13,162 nucleotides of DNA from Bacteroidales bacterium (GCA_004555425.1 SFID01000096.1:1-13162), one strand, 5' to 3'. Shown: positions 5,169 to 12,418, counted from the stretch's first letter. Made by a program: numbers and translations. Notes: generated by a model not told the origin, from the letters alone.

Positions 5169-6914
5169 CTACTTCAGTCCTAAGAACTCGTTGGCGCGCT
5201 CAAGGGCTACGTCAATGTGCGGACAGATGTGGTCGGGATTCAGTTTGTCGTAGAAATGCGCCTTTTCCAACTGGCTATGCACCTTGGGCGTGACGCCCGA
5301 CAGGATGACGTGGATGCCATCCTTGTGGTTCATGTCAATGAGGTTGGCTAGGTTGTGGATGCCCGTGCTGTCAATGAAGGGCACGCGGCGCATACGGATG
5401 ATGCGCACCTTGGGCTTGTGGCCCGATTCAAGATGCGACTGGAGTTCATCAAACTTGTTGGCGATGCCAAAGAAGTAAGGGCCGTTGATTTCATATACCG
5501 CACAGCCCTCGGGAATAAGGAGGTGTTCTTCGTTCACGTTCATATCGGCCTCCGTGCTGGGGTCAATCTCGTGCTGGATAACGGAGATTTCCGTGGTTTC
5601 CATCACACGCTTGATGAACAAAGCGGCAGCTATAACAAGGCCAATCTCTATGGCAATCGTCAGGTCGAAGATAACGGTCAGGAAGAAGGTGACGAGCAGC
5701 ACGGTCACGTCGCTCTTGGGATTCTTGAGAAGTCCGCGGAACGTGCGCCAGCCACTCATATTGTAGCTGACCATCACGAGCACAGCCGCCAACGAAGCCA
5801 TGGGGATGTACTTGGCCAAGGGCATCAGCACCAACAAGATGAGCAGCAGCACCACGGCATGGATGATACCCGCCACAGGTGTGCGGCCGCCATTGTTGAT
5901 ATTCGTCATAGTGCGGGCAATGGCACCCGTGGCAGGAATACCGCCAAAGAGCGGCGTGACGAGGTTGGCCACGCCCTGGGCCACGAGTTCGGTGTTGCTG
6001 TCGTGGCGGTCGCCAATCACACCATCGGCCACGGCTGCAGAAAGCAGGCTCTCGATAGCACCCAGAATGGCAATGGTGAAGGCTACGGGCATCAGGTTGC
6101 GCACAGTTTCGAAGGTGAACGACGGGATGACCATATCGGGCAATTTGGACTGAATGTCAAAGCGGTCGCCAATGGTATCTACGCCCGTGATGCCCATTTG
6201 GTTGAGCACGAGGACAGCAGCCGTGCCAAGCAGAATGCCGTAGAGCGAGCCTGGAATCTTATTGAGCACAGGCACACGGCGGAACACGGCGGGCGAGAAG
6301 ATGATGACGAGCAGCGAACCTACGGCCACGATGAAATTCCACAGGCGGAAGGTGCCGATATTCTGCGCATAGGCCACCCACTTGCCGATGAAGTCGCCGG
6401 GCGTCTTGAGGGGAATCTCCACAATATTGCCAGCCTTGTCCACAGCCTGCTGCGTGAGGCCCAGCACATCGCCCATCTGCGTAGTGAAGATGGTCACGGC
6501 GATACCTGCCGTGAAACCAATGATAATGGGATAGGGAATAAACTTGATGACTGCGCCCAACTTGAACACGCCTAAGCCTATCAGGATAACGCCTGCCATC
6601 ATCGTGGCAATGAGCAAGCCCTGCAAACCATAACTCGGGTTGGTCACGATGCCGTAGATAATCACAATGAACGCGCCCGTGGGACCACCAATTTGCACCT
6701 TCGTTCCGCCGAGAAGCGAAATCAGAAAGCCAGCCACGATGGCCGTGATGATACCTTTCTCGGGGGTAACGCCCGACGCGATACCGAAAGCAATGGCCAA
6801 CGGCAAGGCCACAATGCCGACAATCAGGCCAGCCATGGCATCGGCAGCAAACTTCTCCTTGCTGTAATGGCGAAGTTCACTCACCAAACGCGGAGTAAAT
6901 TGAAAATTCTTCAT
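5169..6914 (-). CDS. SulP (SLC26-like) inorganic anion transporter with STAS domain
   Basis: The 581-aa inner-membrane protein has the SulP layout: a hydrophobic transport domain (about 25-430) followed by a cytoplasmic STAS domain (about 440-575). Family landmarks include ALPLAIAFGIASGVTPEKG near residue 40, GGPTGAF (core anion-binding helix region), ILGAIESLLSAAVAD, and ANLVTPLFGGIPATGAIART. STAS has the conserved DSTG loop at 515-518. SulP members move sulfate, bicarbonate or dicarboxylates, often coupled to Na+ or H+; the sequence does not fix the substrate, and DauA-like succinate or bicarbonate transport are both possible. The start is taken at 6914 (MKNFQFTPRL), the usual N-terminus. 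Upstream in-frame codons run into a tandem repeat. It stands alone, divergent from the S46 peptidase gene. Confidence 0.92.
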   Translation of the reverse strand: MKNFQFTPRLVSELRHYSKEKFAADAMAGLIVGIVALPLAIAFGIASGVTPEKGIITAIVAGFLISLLGGTKVQIGGPTGAFIVIIYGIVTNPSYGLQGLLIATMMAGVILIGLGVFKLGAVIKFIPYPIIIGFTAGIAVTIFTTQMGDVLGLTQQAVDKAGNIVEIPLKTPGDFIGKWVAYAQNIGTFRLWNFIVAVGSLLVIIFSPAVFRRVPVLNKIPGSLYGILLGTAAVLVLNQMGITGVDTIGDRFDIQSKLPDMVIPSFTFETVRNLMPVAFTIAILGAIESLLSAAVADGVIGDRHDSNTELVAQGVANLVTPLFGGIPATGAIARTMTNINNGGRTPVAGIIHAVVLLLILLVLMPLAKYIPMASLAAVLVMVSYNMSGWRTFRGLLKNPKSDVTVLLVTFFLTVIFDLTIAIEIGLVIAAALFIKRVMETTEISVIQHEIDPSTEADMNVNEEHLLIPEGCAVYEINGPYFFGIANKFDELQSHLESGHKPKVRIIRMRRVPFIDSTGIHNLANLIDMNHKDGIHVILSGVTPKVHSQLEKAHFYDKLNPDHICPHIDVALERANEFLGLK

Positions 6915-6930
6915 ATATAGATATAAATTT

Positions 6931-6973
6931 ATGAGCGGACGAAGGGCGGGTATAATGAGCGGACGAAGGCGGG
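6931..6973. repeat. Two-copy 20-bp tandem repeat in the SulP leader
   Basis: ATGAGCGGACGAAGGGCGGG (6931-6950) is followed after TATA by the same sequence lacking one G (6955-6973). It lies 17-59 nt upstream of the SulP start codon inside the predicted leader, and on the coding strand reads CCGCCCTTCGTCCGCTCAT. Confidence 0.8.
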
Positions 6974-7035
6974 AGCCTGTCATTCCCCGCCACGCATCGG
7001 AGGCGCATCATCAAAAGCAACCTCCAACCCGCATA

Positions 7036-7043
7036 CAAAGGTA
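7036..7043 (-). promoter_or_regulatory. Candidate SulP promoter (-7 box)
   Basis: On the minus strand TACCTTTG (7043-7036) matches TAnnTTTG. No TTTG sits 20 bp upstream. A start near 7030 implies a leader of about 115 nt that includes the tandem repeat. Beyond it, 7045-7205 is AT-rich intergenic DNA in which I see no gene. Confidence 0.5.
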
Positions 7044-7207
7044 GGGATTTTTCCGCCAAGCCCTCCCCAGCCACCGTCACAAGATGGCATTTTCTGTTTA
7101 ATATATTCAAAAAATGTAAAATGGATTTGGCGGATTCGCAGGCAAAGCACTACGAAGCCTCTGAATCTGTGAAGCACAATCTGTTGCCTATTCGCAGAAA
7201 ATGCCTG

Positions 7208-7384
7208 CGATTCTCTTGGTAACTACTCAGGTGGATTTTTGCTAGCTAGGGGCGCACAGACGGCATCATTCCACCCACAATAGTTCCTAGCCAAACTGGT
7301 TTTTCGGGCAAAAAACGACCTGAGTAGTTACTTCTCTTGCGATTCTGCTGCCATTCTCTTGCGAATCTCCTACGATTCTCCTTG
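7208..7384. repeat. 11-bp tandem repeat (five units), split by the MITE
   Basis: Units are CGATTCTCTTG (7208-7218), then after the insertion CGATTCTGCTG (7340-7350), CCATTCTCTTG (7351-7361), CGAATCTCCTA (7362-7372) and CGATTCTCCTTG (7373-7384, 12 bp). Removing the element plus one target duplication restores a continuous array ending 54 bp before the -7 box of the S46 peptidase gene. The 11-bp period is close to one helical turn, so bound proteins would face one side of the DNA; this is inference. Confidence 0.7.
7219..7331. mobile_element. 113-bp MITE-like element with terminal inverted repeats
   Basis: The left end GTAACTACTCAGGTGGATTT (7219 on) and the right end read in reverse, GTAACTACTCAGGTCGTTTT (7331 back), match at about 22 of 24 positions. 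Both sides are flanked by TTCTCTTG (7211-7218 and 7332-7339), an 8-bp target duplication. The interior encodes nothing. A solo end identical over 19 nt lies at 2434-2452. The element would depend on a transposase elsewhere that recognises these ends. Confidence 0.75.
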
Positions 7385-7437
7385 TGAAAGAAGCGGAAAA
7401 CATCCGACAGCATCAGACCCACCCCAGAAATAGTTAC

Positions 7438-7445
7438 TACCTTTG
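7438..7445 (+). promoter_or_regulatory. Candidate S46 peptidase promoter (-7 box)
   Basis: TACCTTTG followed by CAGG matches the TAnnTTTG box and is the same octamer as at argR and SulP. No -33 TTTG is seen. The leader would be about 90 nt. Confidence 0.5.
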
Positions 7446-7539
7446 CAGGCGGAAATCGTTTTGGCGGAAGGAATACTTGCGAGCGCACGCTCCTCCCTCC
7501 GCTCTCCATTCAGACTCACCAAAAAAATACACAACCAAT

Positions 7540-9684
7540 ATGCAAAAAATCTTTTCCCTCTGCCTGGCTCTCCTGCTGGGCTTCACCGCAGCCCGCGCCG
7601 ACGAAGGTATGTGGCTGCTCAAGTTGATGGAGCAGCAGCATTTGGCTGATTCGCTCCGCAAGGCTGGCCTCCAGTTGCCCGCCTCGGCCCTGTACAACGA
7701 AGAAGGCACTTCGCTGCGCGAATGTATCGGCATCTTTGGCAATGGATGTACGGGCGAACTTGTCAGTGCCGATGGCCTCGTGCTGACCAACAACCACTGC
7801 GGTTTCAGCTACGTACACGCCATGAGCACCATGGACCACAACTACCTGCAAGACGGCTACTTCGCCAAGAGCCGCCAAGAGGAACTGCCCACGCCCAACC
7901 TCGCCTTCACCTTCGTGCGCCGCATCACCGACGTCACGGCCGAGGTGGAAGCCGCTGCCGCAAAGGCAAATGCCGATGCCTACACCGCCATGAGCCAGTC
8001 CTTCCTTGAACCCCTGGCCGAAGCAATGCTGAAGAAGAGCGAGTTCAAGAAGATGAAGGGCATGACGGCACGCATCGTCCCCTTCTTTGGTGCAAACAAG
8101 TATTTCCTCTTCCTCGAACAGCAGTACACGGACGTACGCCTCGTGGTCAACGCCCCGCTCAATATTGCCCAGTTCGGTGGTAATACGGACAACTGGATGT
8201 GGCCGCGCCACAACGCCGACTTCGCCCTCTTCCGCATCTATGCCGACAAAAACGGACAGCCGGCCGACTACAACAAAAGCAACCAGCCCCTCCACGTCAA
8301 GCAGTTCCTCCCCATCCGCCTCGGCGGCTTCGACAAGGGCGACTATACGATGGTGATGGGCTTCCCAGGCAGCACGCGCCGCTACCTGACGGTCTCCGAG
8401 GTCACCATGCGCACGGAGAAGCAAAACCTGCCCTTCGTCCTCGTGGGCAATCCGCACCTTGAGTTTCTCAAGCAGCAGATGGACGCCAACGACTCCATCC
8501 GCCTGCAACTCCAGGACGACTACATGAGCCTCGGCAACGTGGTCAAGAACTACGGCGGCATGAACGAGGCCGTGCGCAAGATTGACCTCGTGGGCGAGAA
8601 GCGTCAGGAGGAAGCTGCCTTCCGCCAGTTTGCTGCCCAGAGCGGACAGCCCGAATACCAGAACATCATCGAGCGCATCGACACCCTTTGCCAAACTTCG
8701 GGCGACCTCCTCTTCAACGCCAGCCTCCTCTACAACACCATCGACCAGCAGTCGCTCTACGTCCCTCTAGACCACATCGATGCCATGGTCGAAGCCCTGC
8801 GCAGCGGTAAAGCCTCGAAAATCAGCGAAGCCAAGGAGCAACTCCTCGCTGCCTACGACCAAAGCGCGGGCCATCTCGACATCCGCATCGACCGCCAGCG
8901 CATGCAGCTCCTCCTGCCCCTCCTCTTCAAATACAAGAAGGAAGGCCCCATGCCCGCGTTCGTCACCACCCTCGCCGAGTGCCAGGCGTACTACGACAAT
9001 ATGTACGACAACTCCGTCTTCACCGCACGCGAGCGCCTCGAAGCCGCCCTCGCAGCCCCCAACGCCGCCGACCTTCTGGAGAACGACCCCATGACCAAAC
9101 ACTGGCAGGACTACAGCACGTACGCATCGGCCAACTACATGAACCACCTGGCACCCTTCAAGCGCGAGCAGGCCGAGTTGCAGAAAATCTACGTGCGCGG
9201 CCTCTGCGAGATGTACGACTGGGCCAAGGCGCCCGACGCCAACTTCACCCTGCGCATGACCTACGGCAAAGTGTGCGACATGAAGCCGCGCGACGGTGTG
9301 CTCTACGACTGGCGCACGGTGCTGGGCGGTATGTTTGAGAAGGAAAGCGACACGGAAACGGACTATTTCGTCAACGAGCGCCTGCGCGAGTTCTACCTCA
9401 AAGGCAACTTCGGCCGCTACGCCCGCGAGGACGGCCAACTGCCCACCTGCTTCCTCTCCGACAACGACATCACGGGCGGCAACAGCGGCTCGGGCGTGCT
9501 CAACGCCAAGGGCGAACTCATCGGCCTGGCCTTCGACGGCAACATCGAATCGCTCTCCAGCGACCTCAAGTTCAACCCTGCCCTCCAGCGCTGCATCAAC
9601 GTAGATATGCGCTACGTCCTCTTCATCATCGACACCTTCGGCGGCAGCACCTATGCCGTAGAAGAAATGGACATCCGCCAATAA
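7540..9684 (+). CDS. S46 family dipeptidyl-peptidase (DPP7-like)
   Basis: The 714-aa protein begins with a signal peptide (MQKIFSLCLALLLGFTAARA, cleavage before DEGM). It has the S46 serine-peptidase triad: His86 in TNNHCGF (83-89), Asp227 in WPRHNADF (221-228) and Ser649 in TGGNSGSGV. S46 enzymes are periplasmic exo-peptidases of Bacteroidetes that remove dipeptides from the N-terminus of oligopeptides, feeding amino-acid fermentation. At the S1 position after the catalytic Ser the sequence is AFDGN (Gly667). P. gingivalis DPP7 has Gly there, while DPP11 (Asp/Glu-specific) has Arg, so a hydrophobic P1 preference is more likely. ATG 7540 is chosen for the signal peptide and is preceded by AATAC...AACCAAT typical of this lineage. 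The gene appears monocistronic, with a hairpin downstream. Confidence 0.94.
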   Translation: MQKIFSLCLALLLGFTAARADEGMWLLKLMEQQHLADSLRKAGLQLPASALYNEEGTSLRECIGIFGNGCTGELVSADGLVLTNNHCGFSYVHAMSTMDHNYLQDGYFAKSRQEELPTPNLAFTFVRRITDVTAEVEAAAAKANADAYTAMSQSFLEPLAEAMLKKSEFKKMKGMTARIVPFFGANKYFLFLEQQYTDVRLVVNAPLNIAQFGGNTDNWMWPRHNADFALFRIYADKNGQPADYNKSNQPLHVKQFLPIRLGGFDKGDYTMVMGFPGSTRRYLTVSEVTMRTEKQNLPFVLVGNPHLEFLKQQMDANDSIRLQLQDDYMSLGNVVKNYGGMNEAVRKIDLVGEKRQEEAAFRQFAAQSGQPEYQNIIERIDTLCQTSGDLLFNASLLYNTIDQQSLYVPLDHIDAMVEALRSGKASKISEAKEQLLAAYDQSAGHLDIRIDRQRMQLLLPLLFKYKKEGPMPAFVTTLAECQAYYDNMYDNSVFTARERLEAALAAPNAADLLENDPMTKHWQDYSTYASANYMNHLAPFKREQAELQKIYVRGLCEMYDWAKAPDANFTLRMTYGKVCDMKPRDGVLYDWRTVLGGMFEKESDTETDYFVNERLREFYLKGNFGRYAREDGQLPTCFLSDNDITGGNSGSGVLNAKGELIGLAFDGNIESLSSDLKFNPALQRCINVDMRYVLFIIDTFGGSTYAVEEMDIRQ

Positions 9685-9735
9685 ACGACAAGCCGTTGTC
9701 CCCATAGCATCCAAGCGCGAGCAAGGGTGCAACTC

Positions 9736-9770
9736 GAAAGTACCGCACCTGGCCAAGGTGCGGTACTTTC
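9736..9770. terminator. Perfect hairpin terminator of the GTACCGCAC family after the S46 peptidase
   Basis: GAAAGTACCGCACCT (9736-9750) pairs perfectly with AGGTGCGGTACTTTC (9756-9770) around a 5-nt loop, followed by TATTTA. It lies 51 nt after the stop codon. It shares the TACCGCAC core of the dispersed palindrome family but has AAAG instead of AAAT at the outer end. Confidence 0.7.
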
Positions 9771-9795
9771 TATTTACGCCAAAACTATCCAACTA

Positions 9796-9890
9796 GCAGC
9801 CAAAGGCTGCGATGAAACCAGGGGACGCCGTCCCCGAATGAAACCAGGAGGCCGCAAAGCTGCCGTTGAAACTAAGGGAGCGCAGCGACC
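9796..9890 (+). repeat. Hairpin array of copy B
   Basis: Units are GCAGCCAAAGGCTGC (9796-9810), GGGGACGCCGTCCCC (9821-9835), a weaker GGAGGCCGCAAAGCTGCC (9847-9864) and GGGAGCGCAGCGACC (9876-9890). Linkers are GATGAAACCA, GAATGAAACCA and GTTGAAACTAA. The first hairpin is identical to one in the array after argR. Stem sequences differ while the linker is kept. Confidence 0.75.
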
Positions 9891-9985
9891 GAAGCTCGGC
9901 CTCGTAATATAACACATCGCGAACCCTCGCGTGTGCAAAACTCGTCTTTTAACATTTCGAAGACTGTTGCGATATGTTAAAGCGA

Positions 9986-10017
9986 TTTGGATTTCGAAGG
10001 AAAATGTATTATCTTTG
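9986..10017 (+). promoter_or_regulatory. Bacteroidetes-type promoter of copy B
   Basis: TTTG (9986-9989), a 20-nt spacer and TATCTTTG (10010-10017) form a full consensus promoter. Transcription would start around 10021-10024, at the foot of the hairpin. Confidence 0.75.
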
Positions 10018-10025
10018 TACTAGCG

Positions 10026-10069
10026 AAGAGGAGAGAGCCCATAGACAAAGGGTTTTCTCCTCTTTTTTT
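10026..10069 (+). terminator. Terminator-like hairpin / miniature RNA of copy B
   Basis: AAGAGGAGAGAGCCC (10026-10040) pairs with GGGTTTTCTCCTCTT (10050-10064) around a 9-nt loop, and T continues to 10069. Compared with copy A, one A-T pair has become G-C by changes on both sides, and one G-C has become G.T, so pairing is preserved. The loop is not conserved. Confidence 0.75.
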
Positions 10070-10130
10070 GCGGAAAATGGGCCAAAAAACCATTGTTTTA
10101 CAAAGCATCTAGAAAAATTTATATGCCGAA

Positions 10131-10255
10131 GAAAAATTTCTACTGGCTTTAGCGGAAATTTTTCGGGCCAAGTTGGTGCGCGAATTGACGATATAGGAAG
10201 TTGAAAAGTTAAAAGATATTTATTTTCTACCCTGCATTTTTTTCATTTCAGGGTA
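10131..10255. other. Gene-free AT-rich stretch with two small hairpins
   Basis: In the gap 10070-10278 I see no gene. It holds an inverted repeat GAAAAATTTC / GAAATTTTTC (10131-10140, 10155-10164) and a TACCCTG / CAGGGTA hairpin (10228-10234, 10249-10255) with a T-rich loop. No function can be assigned. Confidence 0.4.
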
Positions 10256-10278
10256 ACGTGAAGGTCGTCATTGCAAGG

Positions 10279-10321
10279 CAATGTACCGCACGTTGCTTGT
10301 GGGCGTGTGGCTCTGTGAATT
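10279..10321 (+). repeat. Single GTACCGCAC repeat with extended tail
   Basis: CAATGTACCGCACGTTGCTT plus a tail containing GGCGTGTGGCTC matches 2653-2611 (minus) at about 36 of 43 positions. No inverted partner is adjacent. Confidence 0.65.
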
Positions 10322-10352
10322 TTCGGTGTGCGTTCTCATACCTAATTGAATG

Positions 10353-10372
10353 AAGGTAGGTTCTATAAATTA
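10353..10372 (+). repeat. Single arm of the AGGTTCTATAAATTA repeat
   Basis: AAGGTAGGTTCTATAAATTA is identical over 20 nt to 396-415, part of the 31-bp inverted repeat upstream of pckA. Confidence 0.7.
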
Positions 10373-10410
10373 CAGCGAAAAAGTAATATAAAAAAAAAGT
10401 TGCCCCATTT

Positions 10411-10442
10411 TTTGAAATTTTTTCCTTTTGTTTCTATATTAT
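10411..10442 (+). promoter_or_regulatory. Candidate promoter of the 135-aa gene
   Basis: TTTG (10411-10414) is followed after 20 nt by TATATTAT (10435-10442), which matches TAnnTT but not the final TG. The region is a run of A and T. The leader would be about 22 nt. Confidence 0.35.
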
Positions 10443-10469
10443 ATCAGTTCATATAAAACAACGGTAAAA

Positions 10470-10877
10470 ATGAAGGATCCATTCAAGCATTCAGACAAGG
10501 TATTTGTGGCAGGTGAAAATCGTATCTACCTCGGCGAACTGCCACCAAATCTGGCACACACGAATCTTCCAAAGAATATTGCGTGCTCGGGGATGTTCAA
10601 ACTGACCGGCAGGGAAGGCAATGTCCTGCATTTCCACACCGGGATGCGCTATGCCACTCCATGCACGGGCAGGGTGCTGACAAGCATGCAGACTGGGGAA
10701 GAACAGTGCCATGTGGAATATAAGGGTGCGCGCATAGTGCTGATGGCATCATACTATATGACCGGCGGTCGCAGAATTTCCAGGGAGAGCATGGACAGTC
10801 TCCGCACCGAAGACGGCCGCGCCCTCCGCCAGTTCCTGTCGGACGAGGCGGCAAAACCTCTGGAGGAAAGACAATGA
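10470..10877 (+). CDS. Small cytosolic protein of unknown function
   Basis: The 135-aa product is not recognised. It has no signal peptide and no membrane helix. It contains predicted beta-rich segments (VFVAGENRIYLGEL, GMFKLTGREGNVLHFHTGMRYA), one Cys before a Gly-rich turn, and a basic, then acidic helical C-terminus (RRISRESMDSLRTEDGRALRQFLSDEAA). The first ATG of the frame (10428) would put an odd hydrophobic leader in front; ATG 10470 (MKDPFKHS) is preceded by AACGGTAAAA and is preferred. It stands alone between copy B with its repeats and the SPFH operon, and has normal to high GC, unlike the operon that follows. Whether it is functionally linked to that operon cannot be told. Confidence 0.65.
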   Translation: MKDPFKHSDKVFVAGENRIYLGELPPNLAHTNLPKNIACSGMFKLTGREGNVLHFHTGMRYATPCTGRVLTSMQTGEEQCHVEYKGARIVLMASYYMTGGRRISRESMDSLRTEDGRALRQFLSDEAAKPLEERQ

Positions 10878-10908
10878 GCCAACTTCCCGCAATTTAAATC
10901 AAGTTTTT

Positions 10909-10944
10909 ATCGCTTTTTCGGAGGCTCGTGTCGAGGCGATTTTT
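10909..10944 (+). terminator. Possible terminator after the 135-aa gene
   Basis: ATCGC (10909-10913) pairs with GCGAT (10936-10940) followed by TTTT. Inside, CTCG-TGT-CGAG (10925-10935) forms a small stem abutting the outer one, leaving an 11-nt unpaired left side. The fold is imperfect, hence low confidence. Confidence 0.35.
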
Positions 10945-11041
10945 CAACCGTTCTCTACGGTATGTCATGTCTGCAAATGGCCTCATAGATGGGCCTCCAA
11001 AATGAAGCAGGTTATTTTTTACACATTACTTAATAGAAACT

Positions 11042-12406
11042 ATGGGCTTATTCGGTTTAGGCACAGCAAAAGGAAAAAGTGGTGGATTGATGAATGTCAT
11101 CCGCTGTGATGAGCCTGAGTATTTAGTGTGGAAATGGCGTCCAGAAGGTCAAGATGCGAATTCCACGAGTAGAGAAAATTCCATTCGATATGGTAGTAGC
11201 CTTCGGGTAAAAGACGGAGAAGTAGCTGTCTTTGTTTATAAGCAGAAAGATGGCACACTACAGGACTTTATTGTTGGTCCGTATGACGATACTATTAAAA
11301 CAGCGAATTTCCCTATTCTCTCTAGTATTGTTGGTTTAGCATTTGGTGGAGAGAGTCCATTTCAAGCTGAAATCTATTTTATCAATCTCCAGGGAAATAA
11401 TCAAGTAAAGTTTGCAATTCCGTATTTTGATGTCACAGACCCTCGTCTGCCAGACTTTCCTGTGCCTGTAGCTGTACGTGGTGCTCTTACCTTTGCTCTG
11501 GAGGATTACAAGAACTTCATCAAACTTAATCGTCTTATAGACTTTGACCTCGAAGCATTCAAAAAACAGATAAAGGACACTATGGTTCGCAAGATTAAGA
11601 GTATAGTATCAAACGTGCCTTCTGACCTTGGTATGCCTGTTGTCCAAATGGAACGTAAAATAGACGAGATAAATGAAGTCCTCGAAGGAAAACTTAGAGA
11701 TCGTCTTGATGAATTTGGTGTCAAGATGAAACATATAGACATTAGTTCCATAGATATTGATAAGGATTCTGAAGCATATCAAGAGGTCAAAGGCCTCACA
11801 GGTGGTCTTACAGCCAAGACGATGCAGGCTCAGGCCGAACTCAACATTAAGAATATGCAGGATATGCAGGCAATGAATGCTGCAAACCTTGAAGAGACTA
11901 TGCGTATTCAACGTGAGGAAGCTCAGCGAGCCCAAAAACTCCAAACCGAAACAAACTTCCTCGGTGCACATGCTCTCAACCAGCAAACAAATGTTCTCCA
12001 AACTGCCGCCTCAAATCTTGGTCAGATGGGAGCCATGGGAAACGGCGGTGGTATGAACCCTGCCGGAATGATGACTGGAATGATGATGGGCGGTGCCATG
12101 GGCGGTCAGATGGCAGGCATGATGAACAATATGGGTCAGCAGATGCAGAATGCCATGAATACCCCACCTCCGATGCCTACTGTTCAGTATATGATTGCAG
12201 TGAATGGTCAGCAGACAGGTCCACACAATATGCAGCAACTTCAGCAGATGGTTCAGATGGGACAGTTTACTCCTCAAACTTATGTATGGAAGCAAGGTAT
12301 GGCTCAATGGGAACTAGCAGGAAATGTGCAGGAACTCGCATCTCTTTTCGCCGCACCAGCACCTCCTCCTGTTCCTGGCGGAATGCCAACACCTCCAATG
12401 CCTTAA
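11042..12406 (+). CDS. SPFH (band 7) domain protein with C-terminal GYF_2 domain
   Basis: The 454-aa protein resembles the YdjI-type SPFH family, sometimes annotated as virion core protein. Layout: N-terminal MGLFGLGTAKGKSGG; SPFH domain about 20-245, with CDEPEYLVWKWRP (22-34), VKDGEVAVFV (56-65), IYFINL and GVKMKHIDISSIDID (226-240); a coiled coil about 258-305; a Met/Gly/Gln-rich flexible linker 325-378 with repeated GMM; a GYF_2 (DUF4339) domain about 381-436 with YMIAVNGQQTGP and WKQGMAQW; and a Pro-rich tail PPPVPGG...TPPMP. No transmembrane helix is seen. In B. subtilis, YdjI helps recruit PspA to the membrane, so a membrane-scaffold or stress role is inferred. It is the first gene of the operon; the next gene starts 12 bp after its stop. 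GC is visibly lower than in the genes to the left. Confidence 0.88.
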   Translation: MGLFGLGTAKGKSGGLMNVIRCDEPEYLVWKWRPEGQDANSTSRENSIRYGSSLRVKDGEVAVFVYKQKDGTLQDFIVGPYDDTIKTANFPILSSIVGLAFGGESPFQAEIYFINLQGNNQVKFAIPYFDVTDPRLPDFPVPVAVRGALTFALEDYKNFIKLNRLIDFDLEAFKKQIKDTMVRKIKSIVSNVPSDLGMPVVQMERKIDEINEVLEGKLRDRLDEFGVKMKHIDISSIDIDKDSEAYQEVKGLTGGLTAKTMQAQAELNIKNMQDMQAMNAANLEETMRIQREEAQRAQKLQTETNFLGAHALNQQTNVLQTAASNLGQMGAMGNGGGMNPAGMMTGMMMGGAMGGQMAGMMNNMGQQMQNAMNTPPPMPTVQYMIAVNGQQTGPHNMQQLQQMVQMGQFTPQTYVWKQGMAQWELAGNVQELASLFAAPAPPPVPGGMPTPPMP

Positions 12407-12418
12407 AAACATACAATT

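Larger units (their letters stand above)
9790..10069 (+). repeat. Composite repeat copy B
   Basis: This is the plus-strand copy of the element at 96-376. It consists of a hairpin array (9796-9890), the identical 65-bp core (9895-9959), a palindrome (9949-9980), a promoter (9986-10017) and a terminator hairpin (10026-10069). The core contains CGCGAACCCTCGCG. Unlike copy A, no intron follows the T-tract. A 76-codon frame at 9974-10204 runs across these signals and is not considered a gene. Confidence 0.85.

Noticed and set aside
5355..6575. Long plus-strand frame (406 codons) opposite the SulP gene
   Set aside because: Shadow of the SulP coding frame; the translation is H/G/D/R-rich and non-protein-like, while the minus strand shows clear family motifs.
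7516..9792. Two long minus-strand frames opposite the S46 peptidase (7516-8694 and 8767-9792)
   Set aside because: Artefacts of high third-position GC; repetitive V/E/H/A translation, no start context, and fully overlapped by a well-supported gene.
9974..10204. 76-codon plus-strand frame beginning in copy B
   Set aside because: It runs through the palindrome, both promoter boxes and the terminator hairpin, so it cannot be translated as a useful unit from that promoter.
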